DNA of 64,000 nucleotides from JTS-RE37 sp041743975 (GTDB lineage Bacteria; Bacteroidota; Bacteroidia; Flavobacteriales; Flavobacteriaceae): assembly GCA_041743975.1 (NCBI GenBank), contig JBGTLT010000066.1, positions 1 through 64,000 of the forward strand, read 5' to 3'. The position numbers were made by a program, and so were the translations under genes. This document shows positions 17,611-25,898 of the stretch, in pieces. The notes under the pieces were generated by a model that was not told where the DNA came from, did not search any database, and was given only the letters and a program-made list of their open reading frames with translations. Each line of letters opens with the position of its first letter. The first letter of the stretch is position 1.

Positions 17611-17618
17611 CAAAATTA
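17611..17618 (-). promoter_or_regulatory. -7 box for ung
   Basis: The minus strand reads TAATTTTG, an exact TAnnTTTG match, 20 bases before the ung ATG. Confidence 0.6.
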
Positions 17619-18157
17619 CGGTATTATAAGAGGATTATCAACCAGGCGATCTTTAGGGAATGCGATTTATTTCAATGCTGCGACCGGAAGGGCCCGTGCA
17701 GTCAATGGTTTATGGAGCAGCGGTGCTTATGCGATCCCCTTGTCCACTATTTCAGAATACTGCCTGGCTGTTCTATAGGGGTGGATCGCCCCGTCTTTTG
17801 ATACCAGCTCAAAAGCAGCCCGGAGGTTTCTCAAATATTTCCGGTAAACCTGCCGGTTTTAGGGGGTAACCTCTTTCCTGGTTGTAACGGCTTCAAGAGC
17901 ACATATCAGATTTTTACCCCTGGATGTTGCTATGAACCCCAATAACATTTGATAAACCGGGAATTTACGTAGGCCTATAATATATATATCCCTTGCGGGG
18001 AATGACTAAGCATAGCCAAAACACCATAATACCCCAATTTTTTGTATTTGACGTTATATGAGCTCTGCCCGGAGACAGGTGAGAGAAGGAATTCAGGCAG
18101 GAAATCTGCATGGGAGGCGTTGTTACCCGGGCAGTTTTTCAAACCAACCCTAATCCA
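17619..18157. other. Long gene-free stretch between ung and mutS2
   Basis: About 540 bases hold no open frame with family-like sequence or normal codon use. Visible structure is limited to a small inverted segment around 17850 (CCGG, eight bases, CCGG), an AT-rich patch near 17980 and a mononucleotide T run near 18040. I recognise no RNA gene. It could be a decayed gene or a long leader. Confidence 0.4.
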
Positions 18158-18165
18158 TACCTTTG
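18158..18165 (+). promoter_or_regulatory. -7 box for mutS2
   Basis: TACCTTTG is an exact consensus match, 18 bases before the ATG at 18184. It overlaps the TTG at 18163 that would give a longer protein, so translation from that TTG is unlikely. Confidence 0.7.
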
Positions 18166-18183
18166 CGCCTTACAGGACGTACA

Positions 18184-20355
18184 ATGGCTACAATCAGTAA
18201 AAAAACACTTGAGGACCTGGAATTTCCGGTTGTTCTGCAACAACTTGCCGCCCGTTGTACCACGACGCTCGGAAAGGAGCTCGCCATACAGGTATGTCCT
18301 TTAAAAAACAAGGCTGCGCTACTGAATATCCTGGGAAGGACTTCAGAGTATCTTTCCTCCCTTACAAATGACAACAAACTCCCCAACCACGGTTTTGAAG
18401 GAATATCCGGGGAATTGAAATTGCTGAAAATTGAGAATACCACCCTGGAGATTGGGGGATTTCGAAAAATTACCACTATTTGCAGCACCGTGCAATCCCA
18501 TAAAAAAATTTTAAAAAAGTTCAGGCCTTATTATCCGCTGTTGTTTGAAGTTTCCGAAAAAATAGAAGCCAATACGGACATCATGCAACGAATTGAAATG
18601 GTTATCGATAAGTTCGGGGAGATCCGGGACAGTGCTTCCGGGGACTTAAAAACCATCCGGCAAGATATGCAGCGCGTTAAGGCACGGATCAATCAAAGTT
18701 TCGGGGCAGCCCTCACCCAGTACCAGGCTTCGGAATTCCTGGATGAAATTCGTGAATCCGTTGTCGAGAACCGCAGGGTCCTGGCAGTAAAGGCCATGTA
18801 CCGTAAAAAGGTAAAAGGCACCGTAATGGGTTCTTCCAAGACCGGCAGCATTGTATACATTGAACCGGAAGCAGCCCTGAAGTACAGCAGGGAACTCAAC
18901 AACCTGGAGTTTGATGAAAAGGAGGAAATCCAACGGATCCTTAATGAGCTAACCAGCCATTTGAGGCCTTATGGGCCATTGTTAGCCGATTACCAAAATT
19001 TCCTGGCCCACATGGACCTAACTGCTGCCAAGGCCAGGTATGCCTCAGATATGGATGCCCTATTGCCTGAAATTAATGAGGAGCGGCGATTATACCTCCG
19101 GGAGGCTTACCATCCCTTGTTGCTGCTGGCCAATAAACGCAATAGAGAAAAGACCTATCCACAGACAATTGAATTGCTTCCTGAGAACAGGATTATCGTA
19201 ATTTCAGGACCCAATGCCGGGGGTAAAAGCATTACACTGAAAACCATCGGGTTGCTGCAACTGATGCTTCAAAGCGGTTTATTGATCCCGGTGCACGAAC
19301 GGAGTTCCGTTTCCCTGTTTGAACAGGTATTGACCGATATCGGAGATAACCAGTCCATAGAAAACCACCTGAGTACCTATAGTTACAGACTTAAGAATAT
19401 GCAGGGTTTTATCAGGAAATGCGATGAAAACACTTTGTTCCTCATCGATGAGTTCGGAACGGGCAGTGATCCGGAATTGGGTGGCGCTTTGGCAGAGGCT
19501 TTCCTGGAGGTATTTTATGAAAAAGGGTCTTATGGGGTTATCACAACCCACTACGCTAACCTGAAGGCACTCGCGGACGAATTGCCGCATGCCACCAACG
19601 CCAACATGCTGTTCAACAGCCAGACCCTGGAGCCCACCTTCCAACTGATATTGGGTGAGGCCGGCAGTTCTTTTACTTTTGAAGTGGCCCAGAAAAATGG
19701 GATCCCCTTTAACCTTATCAATAAAGCCAGGAAGAAAGTGGCGCGTGGGAAAGTCAGGTTTGATGCCACCATAGCAAAACTGCAAAAAGAACGAAGTAAA
19801 ATGGCTCAAACAGGGACCCGGTTGCTGGAAGAGGAATCCAAAGCCCGGGAAGAGGCTATGCGACTGGAGAAACTGAATGCCAAAGTAAAGTCTAAACTGG
19901 AAAATTACCAGGAATTGTATGACCATGACCAACGGATGATCCGGTTGGGGAACAAGGTAAACGCAGCTGCAGGTCGTTATTTCCAGGATAAAAAGAAGCG
20001 TGCACTGGTTTCCGAACTCCTGCATATAGTGGAAACTGAAAACAGTAAGCGCAAGAAGAAATCAGCACTGGAAGCCAAGATGGATCAGGAAAAACAAGCT
20101 GAAGTGGCACAGGAAGTGCAGCAGGAAGTAATGGTAATCCGAAAGGCAAAAGAACAACAGAAAAAAAACAAGGTGGCAAAATTAAAGGAGAAACCCCACC
20201 CCAGTTTTAAAGTCGGGGACCGCGTACGGATGCTGGAGGGTAAGGCAGTGGGCAGCATTGACAGCCTTGAAAAGAACAAGGCTATCGTCAATTACGGGAT
20301 GTTTACCACCAATGTCAGTGTAGATCAGCTGGAGCTGGTGGAAGCCGTGAAATAG
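18184..20355 (+). CDS. mutS2: MutS2-family ATPase lacking the Smr domain
   Basis: This is a 723-residue MutS2 homologue. The clamp and lever region comes first. The ABC-type ATPase then has Walker A GPNAGGKS (342-349) and Walker B LFLIDEFGTGSDPELGGA (about 417-434). A long Lys/Glu-rich coiled coil follows, then a small KOW-like beta domain (FKVGDRVRMLEGKAVGSI). Firmicute MutS2 is nearly 790 residues and ends in an Smr nuclease domain; here the protein stops after the KOW-like region. It may act on branched DNA or, as shown for some MutS2 proteins, on collided ribosomes. Classical mismatch repair is unlikely. Confidence 0.9.
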   Translation: MATISKKTLEDLEFPVVLQQLAARCTTTLGKELAIQVCPLKNKAALLNILGRTSEYLSSLTNDNKLPNHGFEGISGELKLLKIENTTLEIGGFRKITTICSTVQSHKKILKKFRPYYPLLFEVSEKIEANTDIMQRIEMVIDKFGEIRDSASGDLKTIRQDMQRVKARINQSFGAALTQYQASEFLDEIRESVVENRRVLAVKAMYRKKVKGTVMGSSKTGSIVYIEPEAALKYSRELNNLEFDEKEEIQRILNELTSHLRPYGPLLADYQNFLAHMDLTAAKARYASDMDALLPEINEERRLYLREAYHPLLLLANKRNREKTYPQTIELLPENRIIVISGPNAGGKSITLKTIGLLQLMLQSGLLIPVHERSSVSLFEQVLTDIGDNQSIENHLSTYSYRLKNMQGFIRKCDENTLFLIDEFGTGSDPELGGALAEAFLEVFYEKGSYGVITTHYANLKALADELPHATNANMLFNSQTLEPTFQLILGEAGSSFTFEVAQKNGIPFNLINKARKKVARGKVRFDATIAKLQKERSKMAQTGTRLLEEESKAREEAMRLEKLNAKVKSKLENYQELYDHDQRMIRLGNKVNAAAGRYFQDKKKRALVSELLHIVETENSKRKKKSALEAKMDQEKQAEVAQEVQQEVMVIRKAKEQQKKNKVAKLKEKPHPSFKVGDRVRMLEGKAVGSIDSLEKNKAIVNYGMFTTNVSVDQLELVEAVK

Positions 20356-20473
20356 GGATAGCGTACCGACTTCCGGGAATCAGGGAGCAGCATCCACCCA
20401 ATTGACCCCCGGATTACCCCAATTACTTCACAAAAGCTTTTCCCGTATACATCCCACACCCTACCTTTACACT

Positions 20474-20884
20474 ATGGTTACAGGTGAAAAGAAAGTGATC
20501 CTTTTTGACGGGGTGTGCAACCTTTGCAACCGCACCGTGCAGTTTATTATCAAACGCGATAAAAAGGATGTGTTTCGCTTTGCCGCGTTACAAAGTGAAA
20601 CGGGCCGGCGTTTTGTTGCCGAACGCGGGATAGATACCTCCAAAGTGGATTCCATCATCCTGATCGAACCCCAGATTGCCTATTATACAAAATCGGAGGC
20701 TGCCCTGCAGATTGGGAAGTCATTTGGCGGTATGTGGAATCTGTTGGGGATCTTTGAATGGATACCGCCTGGTATCAGGGACTGGGTTTATGATCGTATT
20801 GCCAAAAACCGCTATCAGTGGTTTGGAAAGCGCAATGAATGTATGGTTCCCACCCCCGACCTGAGGTCAAAGTTCCTGGATTGA
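20474..20884 (+). CDS. DCC-family thiol-disulfide oxidoreductase-like protein (DUF393)
   Basis: This is a 136-residue protein with the DUF393 signature FDGVCNLCNRTVQFI, a CxxC motif close to the N-terminus, and the downstream FAALQSETGRRF. The family is named for the conserved DxxCxxC and is presumed redox active. The longest frame starts 24 codons earlier, but relatives begin just before the VILFDG strand. A TACCTTTA near-consensus -7 box ends five bases before the chosen ATG. The gene follows mutS2 after 118 bases. Confidence 0.82.
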   Translation: MVTGEKKVILFDGVCNLCNRTVQFIIKRDKKDVFRFAALQSETGRRFVAERGIDTSKVDSIILIEPQIAYYTKSEAALQIGKSFGGMWNLLGIFEWIPPGIRDWVYDRIAKNRYQWFGKRNECMVPTPDLRSKFLD

Positions 20885-20911
20885 AACGTCCGGGGAGGAA
20901 GTCTTCGTTGC

Positions 20912-21952
20912 TTATAATGTAGCGAGGTGGCTGTTGAACAGATAATTGGCATACAAATTTTTGTACTGTACTTTCTTTTCTATGGACTTTATCACCTCTG
21001 TAGCAAAATCAACTTCATACATATCACCCATAACGTTAAGTCCGCCCGGGCTAAAGACATTGATTTCCATGAGTTTATCCCCTACAATATCAATCCCTAC
21101 CAGGAACATCCCATCCTGGACTAATTTGGGCCTTACAATTTCTGCCAGTTCCATGATCTTGTCGGTCATCCTGGCCTTCTGAGGCCTCCCCCCTGCATGG
21201 ATGTTGCTGCGGATGTCACCGGAAGCATTCACCCGTTGCATAATGGCATACTGGCCCTTTGTCGTCAAGGGTTCCCCATTCATCAGGAAAAGCCGTGTAT
21301 CGCCGTTTTTGGCCTCCTCGAGGTATTCCTGTGCAATGACAAATCCGTCCCTGCAGATAGCATCAATGGTCTGGGCAAGGTTGTGTTCGTTCTTCTTGTC
21401 CATCATAAAAACATTTGTTCCCCCGGAACCCTGCAAAGGTTTCAGTATCATTTTTTGTTTCTGTTCTTTAAAGAATTCCCGTATTTCCTCGTGGTCTCTG
21501 GTGATGGTGGTCCTGGGGCGCAATACCTCCGGAAAATGCTGGAAGTACATTTTATTAACGGCTCCTGCAAGGCTACTGGGGTGGTTCAGTACGAGGACCT
21601 TGTCTCTCATGGCGATTTCCCCAAATACAAAGGCGGCATTTTGTGCCCATTCCCTTTCGCCTATCTCGTCCGAGGGGTTGTTGCGAAGGAAGAGAACATC
21701 CAGCCCCTCCGATGAAATATGGGTAAACTTTTCTTTTTGAAGGGCCTTGAAATAAGTTTCCTGGCTGTTGAAGTTCCTATCCTTTATGGTCTTGCACCGG
21801 GCAGACATGTGTCCGTCCGAGGTATAGGCCAGTTCCCCTACTCCTATAAAAAAGACCTCATGATGCCTTTTGTATGCCGCATAGCCCAATGCCGGGGTAG
21901 TGAAATTGGGTTTTTCGGTATTGTGGTCATTAATAATAAATGCGATTTTCAT
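20912..21952 (-). CDS. GshB-like ATP-grasp ligase (operon member 1)
   Basis: This is a 346-residue ATP-grasp enzyme related to prokaryotic glutathione synthetase. Features are the N-terminal IAFIINDH strand, the ATP-binding MILKPLQGSGGTNVFM (about 166-182), DIRSNIHAGG and the metal-binding VGIDIVGDKLMEINVFSPGG. Enzymes of this fold join a carboxylate to an amine using ATP. No gamma-glutamylcysteine ligase is nearby, so glutathione itself may not be the product. It is last in the operon with the N-formylglutamate amidohydrolase-like and QEGLA genes, separated from the latter by 111 bases. A paralogue lies at the head of the operon. Confidence 0.85.
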   Translation of the reverse strand: MKIAFIINDHNTEKPNFTTPALGYAAYKRHHEVFFIGVGELAYTSDGHMSARCKTIKDRNFNSQETYFKALQKEKFTHISSEGLDVLFLRNNPSDEIGEREWAQNAAFVFGEIAMRDKVLVLNHPSSLAGAVNKMYFQHFPEVLRPRTTITRDHEEIREFFKEQKQKMILKPLQGSGGTNVFMMDKKNEHNLAQTIDAICRDGFVIAQEYLEEAKNGDTRLFLMNGEPLTTKGQYAIMQRVNASGDIRSNIHAGGRPQKARMTDKIMELAEIVRPKLVQDGMFLVGIDIVGDKLMEINVFSPGGLNVMGDMYEVDFATEVIKSIEKKVQYKNLYANYLFNSHLATL

Positions 21953-22063
21953 CTAAAGTCTATTTGAGGATTCGATTTTGGGGATGGGTACACCAAAAAT
22001 TGCAGAGCGCACCAAATATTAAAGATCGCATTTAAAACGGGTTATTACCGGGGCATTTTTGAC

Positions 22064-23905
22064 TCATATGGTAAAATGCTCCTCGTTCAGTAAATCCGTT
22101 ACCGCTATCCCTTTTTTTAGCATATCCAACCTTTTCCGGACTGCTTCCCGCTGCAGGAAATGGGGTAGTTTAGGGGGGTTCAACACCTGCCGGTGCAGCA
22201 ACTCTTCTATCAGGTCAATATGGTTGGTGTTGAATTTCCCGGTATACAGGGTGTCTAATGAGCCTCCCTCCCTGATATACAGCAATACATTGATCAACCC
22301 GGCAAGGTAGACCGCGTCTTTGGTGAGTCCGCCGCCACGGTAAATGCGCATCGATATGTAATAAGCCTGGAAAGGTGGAAAATTATGATCGATCCGCAGC
22401 AGATTAAACGTTTCAATGAAACTGGCCCCCTTCCGCATACTTTCTGCAGCAAGAACCCTGGCAGCCAGGAGGCGCATTCGGTTAACAGTTAGGCCCCCCA
22501 CCAGGAATTCTGCCAAAACGGCTAGCCCTTCCTGCAACTGGTCATATCCGGCAAAGCCGGCATACATCTGTTTAAGGGGTTGGTTTTTACCATTGCAATA
22601 TGTCAGGATATGGGTACTTACCTCGTGTTGGATAATGGCATCGGTACGATTCTTGTCCATGGAGAGCTGGTCGCCTATCAGCAATCGGGTCTTGGATACC
22701 ATGATACCGGCTACGTCGTTGCGGATTTCTATGCTTAATTTCTGTTTCGGAAATTGTTTTTGATAATAATCCATAACGGGTTGTGCCCTTTCGGCAAACT
22801 CATAACAATCTACCCGTTCATAGGTCCCCGGGGCATTCCCCCTGGGGTATTTATGCAGGATTGCCATTGCCGCTGCCAGGGTGTCAGGCGCCACATCTCC
22901 GTATACACTCTCACCTATAAACCGGAAATTATCCGTCCCGCGCTCCTCCAGCATAGTGAGCTGTTTTTCTATCTCCAGGCGTTTGTCCCTGAGGATAAAG
23001 GCAAGGGTTGGGTCTTCAACCTGTTCAATGGGAATGTCATATAATTTTCTTTTTTTCAGTTCAGGGTCCAGGGTGATCAGCCTGTATTTAAATACCGGGG
23101 GCTTAGTGTACCCGTTTTTCTGGAATTTCCCCCATTCCGAAGTGCTGTTCACGGGGGTTGTCCGCAACAGGAAGGACATTCCTTCACTGATTTTGGCAAG
23201 GTCGCTGTCTGCTTTACGGGTAATTTTATCGATATAGGTTTTTCCCAGCATAAGATAATGGTGGAATGGGTTCCCGGTTTGCACTCGTATAAATTCGAAG
23301 GCAGCCCGCTTGATAATCTCCGAAAATTTGGAATAGAACTTTCTGTAGAATAGCGAATAGAGTTCTTCCTCATCCCTCTTTTCATAGATGGTGGGCACGG
23401 CAATGCCTATTACCAGTACCCCGGAGAGTTTCAATTCTTCAGTGGACATCAAAGGAGCAAGCCCCTCAGGATGCCTGGTTTGGGATGAAAGGACTTTGCT
23501 GGAGACTTCCTGATAGATCCCTTTTAATTCAGAGATACCTTCCTTTAAGGCCGCAATGGTAGCCGGTGCCTTCCCTTTTGGGCAAAACACCGTAAACATC
23601 CCCTGGTGGTTCTGCCTTACCGGCCACATCTCGAAGATCAGAAAAGCATTGAGCTTTGAAGAGACTGCATTCGCTATTTCGGAAAGAAGGACGGAAATAT
23701 CTTCGGAACCATCGGCAACCAGGTAAGAAGCCTGTGTTTTCAGGAGTCGGGAAAAATAGGCATCAGGATCTGTCCTGCGATATATACAGATATAGGGAAT
23801 CAATTTATCAATATGAAGGATGCCGGTGACCCCTATTCGTTCCGTTACGGGTTTACCGGCCTTAATAAGCCGGACTATTCGCCTGACGGTTTTCTTTTCA
23901 ATCAT
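22064..23905 (-). CDS. QEGLA-motif / DUF1704 metallopeptidase-like protein
   Basis: This is a 613-residue protein of the TIGR02421/DUF1704 group, named for its QEGLA motif. It carries His427-Glu428-x3-His432 (HEVSTH) and, 27 residues on, Glu459 in QEGLA. The two histidines and that Glu would make a gluzincin-like zinc site with Glu428 as general base. Eukaryotic members of this fold are the MATCAP tubulin carboxypeptidases. There is no signal peptide, so it should be cytosolic. Its start overlaps the amidohydrolase stop by four bases. The genome label flavohemoglobin-modulating is historical, and peptide or amide hydrolysis is my inference. Confidence 0.85.
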   Translation of the reverse strand: MIEKKTVRRIVRLIKAGKPVTERIGVTGILHIDKLIPYICIYRRTDPDAYFSRLLKTQASYLVADGSEDISVLLSEIANAVSSKLNAFLIFEMWPVRQNHQGMFTVFCPKGKAPATIAALKEGISELKGIYQEVSSKVLSSQTRHPEGLAPLMSTEELKLSGVLVIGIAVPTIYEKRDEEELYSLFYRKFYSKFSEIIKRAAFEFIRVQTGNPFHHYLMLGKTYIDKITRKADSDLAKISEGMSFLLRTTPVNSTSEWGKFQKNGYTKPPVFKYRLITLDPELKKRKLYDIPIEQVEDPTLAFILRDKRLEIEKQLTMLEERGTDNFRFIGESVYGDVAPDTLAAAMAILHKYPRGNAPGTYERVDCYEFAERAQPVMDYYQKQFPKQKLSIEIRNDVAGIMVSKTRLLIGDQLSMDKNRTDAIIQHEVSTHILTYCNGKNQPLKQMYAGFAGYDQLQEGLAVLAEFLVGGLTVNRMRLLAARVLAAESMRKGASFIETFNLLRIDHNFPPFQAYYISMRIYRGGGLTKDAVYLAGLINVLLYIREGGSLDTLYTGKFNTNHIDLIEELLHRQVLNPPKLPHFLQREAVRKRLDMLKKGIAVTDLLNEEHFTI

Positions 23906-24729
23906 AACTGCTCTACCCTAAATTCCCCTGCCTGCCTGGAAATCATCTCCTTAAGTTGCACCTCGATGGCCCTGACAACCTCGGGGAAGATGATGCCCGT
24001 AACCTCATCACAATATACCTTGGCAATTTCCGTGGCCAGGACCAGCGTATTTTTGAAATTGGCGGTGATGTATTTTAAAAAATACCCGTTGCCCTGGAAA
24101 GTATCATTGATGGCTGCCGAAGAGTCTATCCCATTGGGAAGTTTTATGTCGCGGAGCTTTCGCCTCCAGGATTCGGCATATTTTCCATAACGGTTATTAT
24201 CTATATTCGCTGTGCCAAGGTTCCAGGTTGGGATAGGTCGTTCCCATCGCAATCTGTTATAGCTGTGTAAATCAAAAACGAGGGCTCCTCCATGCATTCC
24301 TTCGATTTTTACCAACAGCGCATTCACCACTTCATAGAATGCGTCATGTTTTGCAAGGCTTTTGGCCCTTTCCTCATCGGGCAGTGGATTTTTCCACAAT
24401 TGCTTGCCCCAGGCATCCGTATAGATGGCAAGCTCCGGCTCCCGGTTCAGGTCATACTCAAACCGGCTGTCTGAACCCGCAATAACTATAGGATGGCTAT
24501 GGATCATTTCAAGGGTACAGGGATCTTCTTCATACCATCTCTCATATTCGGTATGCAGACAAGTAGGCCAAAGCGACTTCCGGAACTGATGGCCGTTATG
24601 GATGGCAGCGCAGATATAGGGAACATAGGACGTTATTTTCAGGGTTAAGGAATAGTCCTCAGATACCGCCTCAAAAGGCACCCCTTTTTTGATCCTGTCT
24701 AGTATGTCGTCGATCGAAAGCCTATGCAT
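23902..24729 (-). CDS. N-formylglutamate amidohydrolase-family enzyme
   Basis: This is a 275-residue zinc-dependent amidohydrolase of the FGase family. Conserved pieces are the NGHQF strand near the N-terminus, the MIHSHPIVIAGSDSRFEYDLNR segment with the family Asp-Ser-Arg-Glu pattern, and FDLHSYN with the metal-ligand His. In histidine degradation FGase frees glutamate from N-formylglutamate, but no hut genes are present. In this operon it probably acts on another N-acylated amino acid or peptide. It overlaps the upstream ATP-grasp gene by eight bases and the downstream QEGLA gene by four. Confidence 0.85.
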   Translation of the reverse strand: MHRLSIDDILDRIKKGVPFEAVSEDYSLTLKITSYVPYICAAIHNGHQFRKSLWPTCLHTEYERWYEEDPCTLEMIHSHPIVIAGSDSRFEYDLNREPELAIYTDAWGKQLWKNPLPDEERAKSLAKHDAFYEVVNALLVKIEGMHGGALVFDLHSYNRLRWERPIPTWNLGTANIDNNRYGKYAESWRRKLRDIKLPNGIDSSAAINDTFQGNGYFLKYITANFKNTLVLATEIAKVYCDEVTGIIFPEVVRAIEVQLKEMISRQAGEFRVEQL

Positions 24730-25753
24730 TGTCTACTTCGGTTCTCAACCGGGACCGCCTGTCATATGCCTGAAGCTTATCGAGTACCTTCCTTTCCACA
24801 AAGTCGATGACCGTGGCCTGTATCCTGGTTTTATAAACTTTATTCATATAACTGATACCCCCTGGCGACATTACATTGACCTCAACTAATTTCCCGCCGA
24901 TCACGTCAATGCCCACGAAAAAAAGGCCATCCTTCACCAGCTTGGGCCCTATCTGCCGGCAGAGTGCTTTTTCCTCTTTGCTCAGTATATGTTTTGCGAC
25001 GGAGCCCCCGGCAGAAATATTGGATCGGTGATCATCCATTCCCGGAATCCTTCTCATGGCCCCAATAGGCTCACCATTGAGCAACAAGATGCGCACATCG
25101 CCTTTGTCCGCCCCTTCGATATACTCTTGTAGGATCACATAATTTGAGGTGCCATCCGCGTTGGATACGTAAAAATCCAGCAGGGATTTGATGTTGGACA
25201 TAGCCGATTTCTCTATCAGGATAACACCCGATCCCCCAAAACCATTTAGCGGCTTCAGTATCATCCTGTCCGATGCCGATTCGTTGATCTGCTGCAGCAG
25301 GTATTTTTTATTTTTCGAAACATGAGTGACCGGGATGATGTTGTTGTGGCTGTCCCCGAATGCGGCTGTATAAAGCTTGTTATTGGCTTCCCGCAGCCCC
25401 TGAAGTGAATTAATGATAAAAACATCGTCCTTTACCGAATCCAGGAAGTTAAGCATAAGGGGGTCCATTGGTGGATTGGCGCGCATGAAGATAACATCAA
25501 AGCCTGCAAGAGGCAGCATTTCCACCCTCGTTTTGGCTTGTTTGTAGAAGGTTTTGATGCTCCCCGGTACCTTCTCCATCCTGTTGATGACGGTACAAAA
25601 TGCGTTGGTGACACTATTCCTGATCGTCAGGTTTGCAGGTGTACAGACAGCTACCCCATGGTTGCGCCGAACACATTCGTGGATCAGCGTCAGGCTGGTA
25701 TCTTTGTCGGGATTGATTTCCTCCCACGGGTACATCAAAAAACAAATGTTCAT
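24722..25753 (-). CDS. GshB-like ATP-grasp ligase (operon member 2, first gene)
   Basis: This is a 343-residue ATP-grasp ligase, paralogous to the one at 20.9 kb. Shared landmarks are MILKPLNGFGGSGVIL (about 163-178), the GDVRILLLNGEPI strand, RSNISAGG and VGIDVIGGKLVEVNVMSPGG. The two proteins diverge strongly in the N-terminal substrate lobe, so they probably use different partners. It is first in a tight four-gene operon, with its own -7 box upstream. Formation of an amide bond from amino acid or peptide substrates is inferred from the fold. Confidence 0.85.
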   Translation of the reverse strand: MNICFLMYPWEEINPDKDTSLTLIHECVRRNHGVAVCTPANLTIRNSVTNAFCTVINRMEKVPGSIKTFYKQAKTRVEMLPLAGFDVIFMRANPPMDPLMLNFLDSVKDDVFIINSLQGLREANNKLYTAAFGDSHNNIIPVTHVSKNKKYLLQQINESASDRMILKPLNGFGGSGVILIEKSAMSNIKSLLDFYVSNADGTSNYVILQEYIEGADKGDVRILLLNGEPIGAMRRIPGMDDHRSNISAGGSVAKHILSKEEKALCRQIGPKLVKDGLFFVGIDVIGGKLVEVNVMSPGGISYMNKVYKTRIQATVIDFVERKVLDKLQAYDRRSRLRTEVDNA

Positions 25754-25819
25754 CTGCTGAGGTTTAGACAGGAAGAAAATACCTGGAATACGGTTTTACA
25801 GGTCATACTGCTCCCGTAA

Positions 25820-25827
25820 CAAATTTA
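25820..25827 (-). promoter_or_regulatory. -7 box for the ATP-grasp/QEGLA operon
   Basis: The minus strand reads TAAATTTG, an exact consensus match about 66 bases before the first ATG. A recognisable -33 element is not evident. Confidence 0.6.
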
Positions 25828-25898
25828 GGCTATCGAAGTGAATGGTGATTGCCCTTACGGTATAATTATTAACTGATACCGTTGCACTCCCCGGGCAA

